NCBI GenBank assembly: GCA_022571885.1
Contig: JACZWZ010000006.1
Coordinates: 1-39,130 of the forward strand
Reading direction: 5' to 3'
Source of the DNA: Acidobacteriota bacterium
GTDB taxonomy: Bacteria; Actinomycetota; Acidimicrobiia; Spongiisociales; UBA11373
DNA: 39,130 nucleotides
A program made the position numbers and the translations under genes. This document shows, in pieces, positions 8,341-15,921 of the stretch; position 1 is the first letter of the stretch; every line of letters starts with the position of its first letter. The notes below the pieces were generated by a model that ran no database searches, was not told the DNA's origin, and saw only the letters and a list, made by a program, of their open reading frames with translations.

Positions 8341-8415
8341 GCCGGGGTAGCTCAGGGGTAGAGCAGCTCACTCGTAATGAGCAGGTCTGGGGTTCGAATC
8401 CCCACCTCGGCTCCA
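8341..8415 (+). tRNA. tRNA-Thr (anticodon CGU)
   Basis: A complete cloverleaf. Acceptor strand GCCGGGG (8341-8347) pairs with CCTCGGC (8405-8411) with one G-U. The D arm is GCTC/GAGC and the anticodon stem is GCTCA/TGAGC with loop CTCGTAA, so the anticodon is CGT (reads ACG, Thr). The T arm is TGGGG-TTCGAAT-CCCCA. Discriminator T is followed by an encoded CCA. It stands alone between the sigma operon and the hypothetical gene. Confidence 0.96.
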
Positions 8416-8611
8416 ATCACCTGAGGCATCTGGGCGATTGAGCATCTTCTGTGACCCAGACATGACACACGAGGCTCTGCATGAACGGCTCGATGCACAA
8501 GATCGGCGTCGAGAAGGGTAGGGGTCTTGGCTGGTACATGGATCAACCCGCCGTGATTTCATCCAGCCAGAATGCGGGAGGATTCTGCACTTGCCCACAC
8601 CAATTACAGAT

Positions 8612-8668
8612 CGGAGTCTGCAGGTCTGGAGTCTGGAAGTTTCCCAGCTCCTGACTCCTGCCTACAGG
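8612..8668. repeat. Heptad-repeat pair C (after tRNA-Thr)
   Basis: GGAGTCT / GCAGGTC / TGGAGTC units at period 7 (8612-8640) face CTCCTGA / CTCCTGC / CTACAGG (8648-8668). The pattern is more decayed than the other pairs. It reaches the stop of the following hypothetical gene. The rest of the 8416-8661 gap shows nothing I recognise. Confidence 0.5.
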
Positions 8669-8970
8669 CCCGACGCCCGCGAGTCGCCCTGAGGGTAGAC
8701 GACCTTGGATTCGGGATCGTTGAAGGCGACCGATGGCTCCGCCAGACGTAATTCCATAAAGGTGCAACCCGGGTAGGCCGGGTCCTCATACAGCTCGGCG
8801 ATGACGTCGTCGGGCAGCAGTTCGGCGATGCGCAGCATCTCGGCACGATCGGCGGGGTGAGTCCCGACGAACTTGACCTCGCCCTCGACATCGACGCGCT
8901 CCACCAGGCCGGCGGCCACCTCGCGGCGCCACGACCTCCTCGAACGCCCCTCCCGGAACATTGGCGGCAT
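8662..8970 (-). CDS. Hypothetical protein, about 102 residues
   Basis: The ATG at 8970 has GAGG six bases upstream. The C-terminal two thirds look like a genuine protein: VDVEGEVKFVGTHPADRAEML, then IAELLPDDVIAELYEDPAYPGCTFMELRL and FNDPESKVVYPQG. The first 16 residues are Arg-rich and unlike the rest. The alternative frame there, from GTG 8977, reads MTHAANVPGGAFEEVV, which looks more natural. A small indel near 8930 that shifted the frame is therefore possible. I do not recognise a family and see no membrane segment. It is monocistronic between repeat arrays. Confidence 0.5.
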   Translation of the reverse strand: MPPMFREGRSRRSWRREVAAGLVERVDVEGEVKFVGTHPADRAEMLRIAELLPDDVIAELYEDPAYPGCTFMELRLAEPSVAFNDPESKVVYPQGDSRASGL

Positions 8971-9042
8971 GGGTCACCTCAGAAGATACGGCAATCGAAT
9001 CGTATGACGCGATACCGCAGATGTTGGGGATTGTCCCACGAA

Positions 9043-9106
9043 GTCACCAGTCACCAGTCACCAGTCACCAATCTTGCTCGATCTTGCTGGAGACTGGAGA
9101 CTCGAC
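9043..9106. repeat. Inverted heptad-repeat pair D
   Basis: Left arm 9043-9070 is GTCACCA repeated four times almost perfectly. Right arm 9087-9106 is CTGGAGA CTGGAGA CTC, its near-complement. The spacer is about 16 bases. It lies in the 8971-9193 gap between the hypothetical gene and the acyl-CoA dehydrogenase; nothing else is seen there. Confidence 0.8.
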
Positions 9107-9193
9107 CGCACGCAACCAATGGCGCGATAGGCGCGTCCGCTTACATCCGGCGCGACGGTGCCTGGAATTGGAGACTTCCTGACGGCTCTGTCG

Positions 9194-10384
9194 TCAGGAT
9201 CTCGGTACTTCGTTCCAGGGAAGCTCTTTGTCGACCCGGGGTTCACCGGGAAGCCCGAGCACCCGCTCACCGAGGATCGACTTCATGATCTCAGAGGTGC
9301 CGCCCTCGATGGAGTTGCCGCGGGATCGGAGAAAGCCCTTCCGTGGATCCGTTATCTCCCGAAACGTATCGGGTCGGGTCATCTCGTAACTGTCGTAGAG
9401 CATCCCTTCGGCGCCCATGAGTTCGACCGCGAATTCGAAGATCTCCTTGTTGATCTCGGCATACGCCAGCTTTGCGGTAGATCCCTCAGGCCCCGGGGTC
9501 CCCACCTTGCGATTGTCCCGGGCCCGGGCATTGGTGAGGCGCGCCGCTTCGGCGTCGACCCACAGGCGCATCAGACGATCCCGCTGAGCATCGTCGCCGC
9601 CGCGCTCCTTCCACACTTGCACTGCGATCCCGATCGGACCGGCGCCACGCGGCGGGACGGCCCCACCAATTGCCACCCGTTCGTTCATGAGCGTGGTCAA
9701 GGAGACCCGCCATCCGTCTCCCACCTCCCCAATGAGGTTCTCGTGGGGAATGCTGGCGTCGGTGAAGTAGACCTCGTTGAACTCGGCCTCGCCGGTGATC
9801 TGGCGAAGTGGACGAACCTCGACACCCTCACCGTGCATATCGACGATGAAGTACGACATCCCCTGGTGCTTCGGGACATCGGGATCAGACCTCACCACGA
9901 GCATGCCCCACTTGGAGACGTGGGCGAGCGTGGTCCACGCCTTCTGTCCGTTGATGATCCACTCGTCACCATCGCGAACCGCCTTGCATGCAAGCGCAGC
10001 CATGTCGGACCCGGCGCCGGGCTCGGAGAACATCTGACACCAGATCTCCTCGGTGCTGAACATCGGGCGAAGCCAGCGCCGCTGTTGCTCCTCGGTACCG
10101 TGAGCCAGCAGCACGTGGGACCCCATTCCGACACCGAGCGGATTGTGCTGGGCCGGATTGGGAGCACCTGCCTCCTGCATCCGATCTTCGACAATTCCCT
10201 GGAGACCTCGAGACAGCTCCAGGCCTCCCAATCCCTTCGGATACCAGACCCAGGCGAGGCCGGCATCGAAACGGGCACCCAGAAATTCGACGACGTCACC
10301 CTTGGGATCGTGATCCGCCAGCAGACGGTCGATTGCCTCCTCCACCACGGCGCGGCCCTCGGTGGGGCTGGAGTGATCGGTGAT
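9194..10384 (-). CDS. Acyl-CoA dehydrogenase
   Basis: FAD flavoenzyme that introduces the alpha-beta double bond in acyl-CoA, passing electrons to ETF. The middle domain has MFSEPGAGSDMAALACKAVRDG, DEWIINGQKAWTT and FIVDM; the C-terminal domain ends with SRGNSIEGGTSEIMK and LGERVLGLPGEP, the actinobacterial FadE-type ending. About 396 residues with the start used here. The first standard codon is GTG at 10348. However, AGGAGGAA lies at 10398-10391, and six bases later an ATC (10384) opens ITDHSSPTEGRA, which resembles usual N-termini of this subfamily. I take the ATC as the likely start with modest confidence. Substrate range is not visible. The C-terminal base is not clearly assignable. Confidence 0.9.
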   Translation of the reverse strand: MTDHSSPTEGRAVVEEAIDRLLADHDPKGDVVEFLGARFDAGLAWVWYPKGLGGLELSRGLQGIVEDRMQEAGAPNPAQHNPLGVGMGSHVLLAHGTEEQQRRWLRPMFSTEEIWCQMFSEPGAGSDMAALACKAVRDGDEWIINGQKAWTTLAHVSKWGMLVVRSDPDVPKHQGMSYFIVDMHGEGVEVRPLRQITGEAEFNEVYFTDASIPHENLIGEVGDGWRVSLTTLMNERVAIGGAVPPRGAGPIGIAVQVWKERGGDDAQRDRLMRLWVDAEAARLTNARARDNRKVGTPGPEGSTAKLAYAEINKEIFEFAVELMGAEGMLYDSYEMTRPDTFREITDPRKGFLRSRGNSIEGGTSEIMKSILGERVLGLPGEPRVDKELPWNEVPRS

Positions 10385-10499
10385 CGGAACTTCCTCCTAC
10401 TGGGCCAGCAGCGATTGTGCCACACCAAATCGCACCCGGGCTCGGTCTCTGCCTGGATCCACCGGTCTGGCCGGTGGATGTGAAGGTGGGCCACCGAGG

Positions 10500-10612
10500 G
10501 CAACACTTCCCGTGCCACGTCTCCCGCTTCCCGAACGTTGTTTCCGTAGCTGCTGTGGCGCTTGAAGCTACCGGGACTCGCTTCGGGGAACGGACCGCGG
10601 ACAACGGACGGC
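10500..10612. repeat. Decayed member of the GTTTCCCGT/GGACAAC intergenic repeat family
   Basis: Within the 10385-10648 gap the sequence contains TCTCCCGCTTCCCG, then GTTTCCGTAGCT facing AGCTACCGGGAC, then GGGGAACGG and GCGGACAACGGAC. These words recur in the other intergenic repeats of this window. The gap has no credible gene. Confidence 0.4.
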
Positions 10613-10648
10613 GGTGTCGACCGATCCACCACCTGTCGGCGCGGACTC

Positions 10649-11566
10649 TCACTTGCCGAACGCCGCCCGCAGCCCGTCGTCGATGTCGGGGTGCTCGAAT
10701 TCAAAGCCGGATTCGAGCAACACACCCGGAGTGACCCGCTGGCCCTCCAGGACCAGGGCATCGGCCAGTTCCGAGCCGAGCAGGAGCCGCAGAGCAAAAC
10801 CTGGCAGCGGTAGAACAGCGGGGCGGTGCAACACCCGCCCCAACGCCCTGGTGAAGTCGCGGTTGGTCACCGGGTTGGGCGCCACCAGGTTGACCGGTCC
10901 TGCCACCTCGGTGTCGAGCAGGTGGAGGATGGCGCGTACCTCGTCGCCGAGCGATATCCACGACCACCACTGCCCACCACCGCCGACGGGACCGCCCAAC
11001 CCCCAACGGAAAGGGCTGATCCAGCGCGGTCCGAATGGTGCCAGAAGCCGACCGAGGGCTCCCCCGGCCATGCTCAGCACGATCCCGGAACGGAGCTGAA
11101 CCACCCTGATGCCGGCCTGAATCGCAGGGTCGGTGGCAGCCTCCCAGGCAACGCATAGGTCGGCGAGGAAGCCCGATCCCGAAGTCGACGCCTCGTTGAG
11201 AATCGATTCGGCACCATCGCCGTAATAGCCGACCGCAGAGGCATTGACCACCACGGCGGGAAGATGCTCCAGTGCGGCGATGGTGTCGGCCAACAACCGG
11301 GTGGGGTAGATCCGGCTATCCCACAGCAGTTGCTTCTCCGCCTCGGTCCATCGCTTCTCCCCGATCCTGCGACCGGCGAGGTTGACCACGGCATCGAAAC
11401 CCTCGACTGCCTTCGCCTCGATGGTGCCTGCCGCAGGGTCCCACGCAACCCCATCGCCGTGCGACTGGGGGCGCAGCAGCCGAACCACCTCATCGCCGCG
11501 GCCGGCCAAGGCCTCTACCAGCGCCTCGCCGATCACGCCGCTCGAACCCGCTACCAGCACCCTCAT
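10649..11566 (-). CDS. TIGR01777 family NAD-dependent epimerase/dehydratase-like protein
   Basis: 305 residues with a Rossmann motif GSSGVIGEALVEAL at the N-terminus. Signatures of the YfcH/TIGR01777 group follow: VVNLAGRRIGEKRW, LWDSRIYPTRLLADTI, NASAVGYYGD and RSGIVLS. The family belongs to the extended short-chain dehydrogenases but has no settled substrate. The C-terminal part includes a DUF1731-like segment with GVLLESGFEFEHPDIDDGLRAAF. The start ATG at 11566 gives the canonical MRVLVAGSSG opening. It reads toward the acyl-CoA dehydrogenase with a 264-base gap, so the two are probably separate units. Confidence 0.9.
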   Translation of the reverse strand: MRVLVAGSSGVIGEALVEALAGRGDEVVRLLRPQSHGDGVAWDPAAGTIEAKAVEGFDAVVNLAGRRIGEKRWTEAEKQLLWDSRIYPTRLLADTIAALEHLPAVVVNASAVGYYGDGAESILNEASTSGSGFLADLCVAWEAATDPAIQAGIRVVQLRSGIVLSMAGGALGRLLAPFGPRWISPFRWGLGGPVGGGGQWWSWISLGDEVRAILHLLDTEVAGPVNLVAPNPVTNRDFTRALGRVLHRPAVLPLPGFALRLLLGSELADALVLEGQRVTPGVLLESGFEFEHPDIDDGLRAAFGK

Positions 11567-11593
11567 GGCAGGCCAGAGTAGAGACTGCCCGCC

Positions 11594-11733
11594 TACTCAG
11601 TACCCAGTAGCCAGTACCAGGCCTGGTTGCGAGCGAGGCGATCGACGTACCTACCGCGATCGGGTCTTCTTGCCGGGCGAGTTCCCAGTAGCCAAGGCCT
11701 GTCTGACTGGCTACTGGTTACTGGCTACTGAGA
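11594..11733. repeat. Composite repeat E: inverted heptads enclosing a 74-bp-family unit
   Basis: Left arm 11594-11620 uses a CAGTACC/CAGTAGC heptamer. Right arm 11704-11733 reads TGACTGGCTACTGGTTACTGG..., its complement at period 7. Between them, 11640-11690 carries GATCGACGTACCTACC and, about 39 bases later, GAGTTCCC, the two landmarks of the 74-bp family at the usual distance. It fills the gap between plsC and the epimerase gene. Confidence 0.7.
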
Positions 11734-11766
11734 CGCGGTGTCCCGCTGTGAACGATGTCGGGTGTG

Positions 11767-12408
11767 TTACCTGTTCCGCAGCGCGGCATCTATGCGTGCC
11801 GTCCACTCGCCGGTCATTGCTCCCACCGGGTCGGGTTCCCCGTCGAATGCATCCGGGTGAAGCGGCTCACAGATCTCGACATGAATCGCAGCCCGCGAGA
11901 TCCGTCTCGCTCCCCGACCCATGGCGAGATCGGAACCTGCCACCGCTATCGGGACCAGCGGCACGCCGGCCCGCAACGCCAACCAGGCAGCACCCCGCTT
12001 GGGGGGCCGCTCCCCCCAGGCCCACACCCGCACCCCCTCCGGAAACAGCCCAACGGTCCCGCCCGCCGCCAGCTCGGCCAAGGCCAGCTTGAGAGGTCCG
12101 AAAGGGATCCGTGTCCGGGTCATCGGAATCGCTCCAAGCCACGTGGTCATTACGTCGAAGAACCGCGAATTCCCAAAGAGCTCGTCTACGGCGAGGTATC
12201 GGACGGGTCGCTTCACGGCTGCTGCCGCCATCACCGGGTCGAGGTGGGAAAAGTGATTCACCGCCAACACGACAGGACCCGATGGAAGCGGCGGTCCCGA
12301 ATCTGACAGCGGGAACCAGACACGGAACAGCAGGCGCCCCGGCGGCGTCGCCAGCCGCCAAGCTGCCGCGCCGCCGAACGGGAAGCCGGTTTCAGTTCGG
12401 CGTCGCAA
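11767..12408 (-). CDS. Lysophospholipid acyltransferase, PlsC/1-acylglycerol-3-phosphate acyltransferase family
   Basis: The four acyltransferase blocks are recognisable. Block I is NHFSHLDP (about 51-58, the HX4D catalytic pair); block II is around PMTRTR; block III is LFPEGVR (about 121-127); block IV is PLVPIAVAG. These enzymes acylate the sn-2 position of lysophosphatidate or related lipids at the membrane. The start is uncertain. TTG at 12408 overlaps the holB end by 17 bases and gives 213 residues, but no clear Shine-Dalgarno is visible. No in-frame ATG exists before block I. It is probably the last gene of a tmk-holB-plsC operon, a loose functional mix. Confidence 0.87.
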   Translation of the reverse strand: MRRRTETGFPFGGAAAWRLATPPGRLLFRVWFPLSDSGPPLPSGPVVLAVNHFSHLDPVMAAAAVKRPVRYLAVDELFGNSRFFDVMTTWLGAIPMTRTRIPFGPLKLALAELAAGGTVGLFPEGVRVWAWGERPPKRGAAWLALRAGVPLVPIAVAGSDLAMGRGARRISRAAIHVEICEPLHPDAFDGEPDPVGAMTGEWTARIDAALRNR

Positions 12409-13453
12409 GTTCAGAAAAGAGCGCGGCAAATGCCAGCTCGGCGCGCTGGTTGGCTTCGAGAGCATCGACCGTGGCCAGTACCCGGCGAGCCCGCTGCACG
12501 GCATCGCGCGCCGAGACATCGGCCAGATCCGCCCCCGCAACGTCTCGATTCCGGATCGAACCACCGTGCTGGGCTGCCGCCGCGTCCCGATACCACGACG
12601 CCAGGACTTCGAGTCCTGCGACGTGCAGCGCCGACACGGCGCGTTTGCGCTCCCGCTCATGTCGCTCCTTGAGGCGCCGAGCCATGAGATCACCGAGATC
12701 GGCGGCGGCCTCGGCATCCTGGCGATCCACCAGGCCTCGCAGCAGCGGCTCCACCGCCCCGACCAGTTCGCCGGCCAGCCGAAAGGCGGTCCCCGGCTCC
12801 GGATCCAGCCTGGTCGGTATGCCCAACCAGGCGGAGCGGAAGGTCGCCACCTCCGGCTGAGTGGCCAGCAACAGTGCGATCCCCGGTCTCCCCCCACTGG
12901 TAATGGCCGCTTGATCGGCCTGAGATTGGTCTACGCCACGACTGACCAGAGCCCCGGTGATCTCCTCCTCGGGCACCCGCGAGAACAACACGATTCTCGA
13001 CCTGCTGGCCACGGTCGGAGGGAGGTCGTCTGGGGAGTCGGCAACCAGAATGAAGGTCGTCGTATCCGTCGGCTCTTCGAGGGTCTTGAGCAGCGTGTTG
13101 GCAGCCTGGTCGTTCATCGCCCCGGCTTCTTCAAACAGAAAGACCTTGCGTTGTCCTTCTACCGGAGCCAGAACGGCTCGCGCCACGGTCGCACGAGCTT
13201 GCTCGACCGTGAGTGACGTCGCTCCCTCGGGCTCCACCAGAACCAGATCCGGGTGGACACCCGACAACACTCGCGCAATGCAGGGCGCGTCGTCCCCACA
13301 CAACAGCAGCGCCGCAAAGCGTCGCGCCACCGTCGCCTTGCCGACCCCGGACGGCCCCACGAAAAGGTAGGTCTGCGTCGGGCGTCCGGCCTCGACCGCC
13401 AGCAAGTCGATAACGAGACCGTGGCCCACCACGTCATCGAAGAGCTTCACCAC
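12392..13453 (-). CDS. holB: DNA polymerase III delta' subunit-like clamp-loader protein
   Basis: AAA+ protein of the clamp-loader complex. Walker A GPSGVGKATVA is at 33-43, followed by HPDLVLVEPEG, LTVEQARATVARAV, KVFLFEEAGAMNDQAANTLLKTLEEP and FILVADSPDDLPPTVASRSRIVLF. This is the DnaX/HolB pattern. Two departures are visible. The four-Cys zinc module after Walker A is reduced to two Cys (52 and 58), and the usual SRC sensor motif reads SRS. The 353 residues are otherwise of normal length and include a C-terminal helical region. The start ATG at 13453 overlaps the tmk end by seven bases. tmk-holB pairing is widespread in bacteria. Confidence 0.93.
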   Translation of the reverse strand: MVKLFDDVVGHGLVIDLLAVEAGRPTQTYLFVGPSGVGKATVARRFAALLLCGDDAPCIARVLSGVHPDLVLVEPEGATSLTVEQARATVARAVLAPVEGQRKVFLFEEAGAMNDQAANTLLKTLEEPTDTTTFILVADSPDDLPPTVASRSRIVLFSRVPEEEITGALVSRGVDQSQADQAAITSGGRPGIALLLATQPEVATFRSAWLGIPTRLDPEPGTAFRLAGELVGAVEPLLRGLVDRQDAEAAADLGDLMARRLKERHERERKRAVSALHVAGLEVLASWYRDAAAAQHGGSIRNRDVAGADLADVSARDAVQRARRVLATVDALEANQRAELAFAALFSELATPN

Positions 13454-14049
13454 CGCTCCCCAAGCGCAGCCAGCGACCGCTTGACGACCTCGTCGACACC
13501 GAGATCGGCGTCGATGACTACGAAACGATCCGGTTCGGCTGCGGCCATCTGGTCGTAGGCCGACGCCACGCTCACCTGGAGATCGATCCCCTCGACACTG
13601 ATCCGGTCCGCCTCATCCTCACGGGCCAGACCTCGTTCCGGGGCGACCCGCAGCAGGATCACCGTGTCCGGCCACACTCCTTGTAGGCCCGCCTCATTCA
13701 CTCGGCGAACTTGGTCCATACCGAGACCGCGTCCGGCACCCTGGTAGGCCAGAGACGAGTACACGCATCGGTCGGACACAACGGTCTTGTCTGCCTCGAG
13801 CGCCGGTCCGACGATCTCGGCTGCGAGTTGGGACCTGGCCGCGGCAAACAGCAAGGCCTCGGCCCACAGCTCTGGGTGCGAATCTGTTCCCAGCAGGATC
13901 TGGCGAACCGCTTCTCCCGTCCTGGTCCCGCCCGGCTCGCGCACATGGACCACCGTGTGACCGATCTCCATCAGCCGATCGGCCACCAATCGGGCGATGG
14001 TCGACTTTCCGGCCCCGTCCACCCCCTCGAATGCGACGTATCTAGACAT
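13447..14049 (-). CDS. tmk: Thymidylate kinase
   Basis: dTMP kinase of dTTP synthesis. The P-loop FEGVDGAGKST is at the N-terminus, then the DR(Y/H)-type segment VSDRCVYSSLAYQGAGRGLG, and ERGLAREDEADRI as the LID region. 200 residues, normal for bacterial Tmk. The ATG at 14049 overlaps the MFS gene's stop by one base (TGATG), and the stop overlaps holB. The three genes are therefore tightly coupled. Confidence 0.96.
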   Translation of the reverse strand: MSRYVAFEGVDGAGKSTIARLVADRLMEIGHTVVHVREPGGTRTGEAVRQILLGTDSHPELWAEALLFAAARSQLAAEIVGPALEADKTVVSDRCVYSSLAYQGAGRGLGMDQVRRVNEAGLQGVWPDTVILLRVAPERGLAREDEADRISVEGIDLQVSVASAYDQMAAAEPDRFVVIDADLGVDEVVKRSLAALGERW

Positions 14050-15461
14050 CAGTCCACATCTTCGACTCTGTCGAGCTCGGCCGTGTCTTCGCCGCCCGCA
14101 ACAGACTTCCGGTACTTGCGGAAGGCCTCGGCCGCCGCCTGGACGGGGGGACGCTCATCCATCTGGCCCATCGACACCAGAGTCTTGCGCACACTCCACA
14201 ACCCGCTCAGACCAGATGTGATCATCAAGAGCCCTCCACCGAGCAGCACCACCCTGGATCCCTCGGAGAGAAGGCCGGGGATCTTCTCGTTGAATAGTGT
14301 GGCCGCAGGGAGCGCGAACGCCATCGCCGACAGGAGTCCGACTCTCATGAACCCAAAGAGGGCGGCGAAGGTGCGCCCGCGAATCTCGTCCTCGGTCTGC
14401 TCGTGCAGATGGGCGAAACCGAGAACGTAGGCGGAACCGGCCCCAAACCCCATCAGCACCATCCAACTGACGGCGCCGATGATGGTCTGTACGAACGCCG
14501 TCGACGCCAAGGCGGCGCCGGTCACCAGGAGAGCGAACCCGAACAGCACGTCCTTGTGTTCGAACCGGGGACCGAAGATCGTCACGGTCACGATTCCCAG
14601 ACCGGCTCCCATCCCGAACCCGGTCAGAAGAGCCGGAAAACCGCTCGAACCGGCGAGTAGCACATCGGCGGCGAACGGCTTGCCGAGTACCACGATGATC
14701 CCGCCGCCGGCCAGAGCCACCGTCATCGACAGCACCACCGGACGGATCCGAGGATGCGAAGCCACGAAGACAAACCCTTCCTTGATGTCACGGAACGGTC
14801 CCCGAAGGTCGCGTCGACCGCGCTCTCTCGGCTGGCGTCTCCGTCTTTGAGTTCTGGGCAGCGTGGTGAGGATGAGTCCGGAGAGCACATAGGTGCCGCA
14901 GTCGACCAGGAAGGCGAGTCCTTCGTGGGTGCCGGGGAGGAATCCCCACAGGGTCACCGTCGCCGCGAACGGCGTCACCAGAAGGAAGATCGCAGCACCG
15001 ATCGGGAACGTCCCATATGCTGCGCTCAGTGAGAGGCTGTTGGCCTGAACGAGCTCATTCCTGCGCACCAGGGTGGGGACCGTGGCCTCTTTCGCCGGCT
15101 GGAACACCAGGGTGAGGGCCTCGAGCAGCAAGCTCACCACCACCAAATACCGAATCGACTGGGCAAAGGCGAGACTGAGAACGAGAGCACCGCGACCGAA
15201 CTCGGTGAACAGCATCACATACTTCCGGTTGAGCCGATCGGCCACCACACCGCCGATGGCCGCAAAGAAAAGACCCGGCACCATCCGGGCCGACAGGGCC
15301 AGCACGATGCCACTGCTGCCGGCAATCTCCTCGGCGAGCGAAAGGGTCGCCAGGATCGAAACCCAGTCGCCGGTGCTGCTGACCAGCCCGGCCTTCCACA
15401 GGCGAGAAAACGGCCCCGAAGTCATCAGGGCCCAAGCCGATCGTGGTGGCGCTTCGGTCAC
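14049..15461 (-). CDS. MFS transporter
   Basis: About 470 residues with 10-12 hydrophobic segments. The first membrane unit is LWKAGLVSSTGDWVSILATLSLAEEI, and the MFS loop motif is GVVADRLNRKYVMLFTEFGRGALV. The pattern resembles the MFS_3/EntS-like exporter group (Pfam PF05977-type), usually drug or siderophore exporters; substrate unknown. The C-terminal 70 residues are cytoplasmic, charged and unusual in length (FRKYRKSVAGGEDTAELDRVED). I chose GTG 15461 because it removes a stretch that lies in the intergenic repeat; no clear Shine-Dalgarno supports any start. It is the first gene of the MFS-tmk-holB-plsC run. Confidence 0.85.
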   Translation of the reverse strand: MTEAPPRSAWALMTSGPFSRLWKAGLVSSTGDWVSILATLSLAEEIAGSSGIVLALSARMVPGLFFAAIGGVVADRLNRKYVMLFTEFGRGALVLSLAFAQSIRYLVVVSLLLEALTLVFQPAKEATVPTLVRRNELVQANSLSLSAAYGTFPIGAAIFLLVTPFAATVTLWGFLPGTHEGLAFLVDCGTYVLSGLILTTLPRTQRRRRQPRERGRRDLRGPFRDIKEGFVFVASHPRIRPVVLSMTVALAGGGIIVVLGKPFAADVLLAGSSGFPALLTGFGMGAGLGIVTVTIFGPRFEHKDVLFGFALLVTGAALASTAFVQTIIGAVSWMVLMGFGAGSAYVLGFAHLHEQTEDEIRGRTFAALFGFMRVGLLSAMAFALPAATLFNEKIPGLLSEGSRVVLLGGGLLMITSGLSGLWSVRKTLVSMGQMDERPPVQAAAEAFRKYRKSVAGGEDTAELDRVEDVD

Positions 15462-15506
15462 GACAGCGAGGCTATCACCGGAGCCAGACCTGATTGCGAT
15501 TGGGGT

Positions 15507-15890
15507 GATCGACGTCTCGGCGGTGTGCCGCCACACGCGCCCGTCGAGTCATCCGTTCCAGCGTGGCCGTGTAGCGGTGTAGTCGACGTACCCACCGTTG
15601 CCTCGTTCACGTGCCGTCGAGTTTCCCGTACCAGGCGTGGCCGGGCAACAGAGTGATCGACGTACCCACCGAGATCGCGATCAGGTGCGAGCGAGTTTTC
15701 CGTCCCAGGCGTGACCGCCTTGCGGAGCGATCGACGTACCACCGTGCGCTCGTCCCGGTGCGGGCGAGTTTCCCGTACCAAGCGTGGCCGGGCAACGGAG
15801 TGATCGACGTACCCAACGTGGTCTCGTCCAGGTGCCATCGAGTTTCCCGTTTCTCGCATGACGCGTCGATTCGGGAAACGGGAAACGACC
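15507..15890. repeat. Tandem array of about 74-bp intergenic repeats
   Basis: Four units begin with GAGTTTCCCGT-like words at 15546, 15619, 15693 and 15766, and a fifth begins at 15840. The spacings are 73, 74, 73 and 74 bases. Each unit has a central GATCGACGTACCCACC word about 36 bases in. A half unit precedes at 15507 (GATCGACGTC). The array closes with a perfect 12-base inverted repeat, GTTTCCCGTTTC (15842-15853) and GAAACGGGAAAC (15875-15886). The period is not a multiple of three and no frame is convincingly coding. It fills the MFS-topA gap. Confidence 0.88.
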
Positions 15891-15921
15891 TCCTGCGGTG
15901 CAGCGCCGGAGCCGGCCCGAG

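Noticed and set aside
8416-8611. A terminator or small RNA after tRNA-Thr
   Set aside because: Only a weak AATC/GATT stem without a T-tract is visible; no conserved RNA family is recognised.
9158-10483. 441-residue plus-strand open frame opposite the acyl-CoA dehydrogenase
   Set aside because: No motif is visible; the reverse strand carries a complete ACAD with catalytic-domain signatures.
11767-12897. Long acyltransferase reading into holB
   Set aside because: The N-terminal 160 residues are an out-of-frame reading of holB; the conserved fold begins after the holB end.
15607-15859. Repeat-containing proteins read from the 74-bp array
   Set aside because: Period is not a multiple of three, open frames break between units, and no ribosome-binding site is present.
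15507-15890. CRISPR array
   Set aside because: The whole 73/74-base unit is related between copies, including the parts between the landmarks, and the period is too even; there are no short identical repeats with unrelated spacers and no cas genes.
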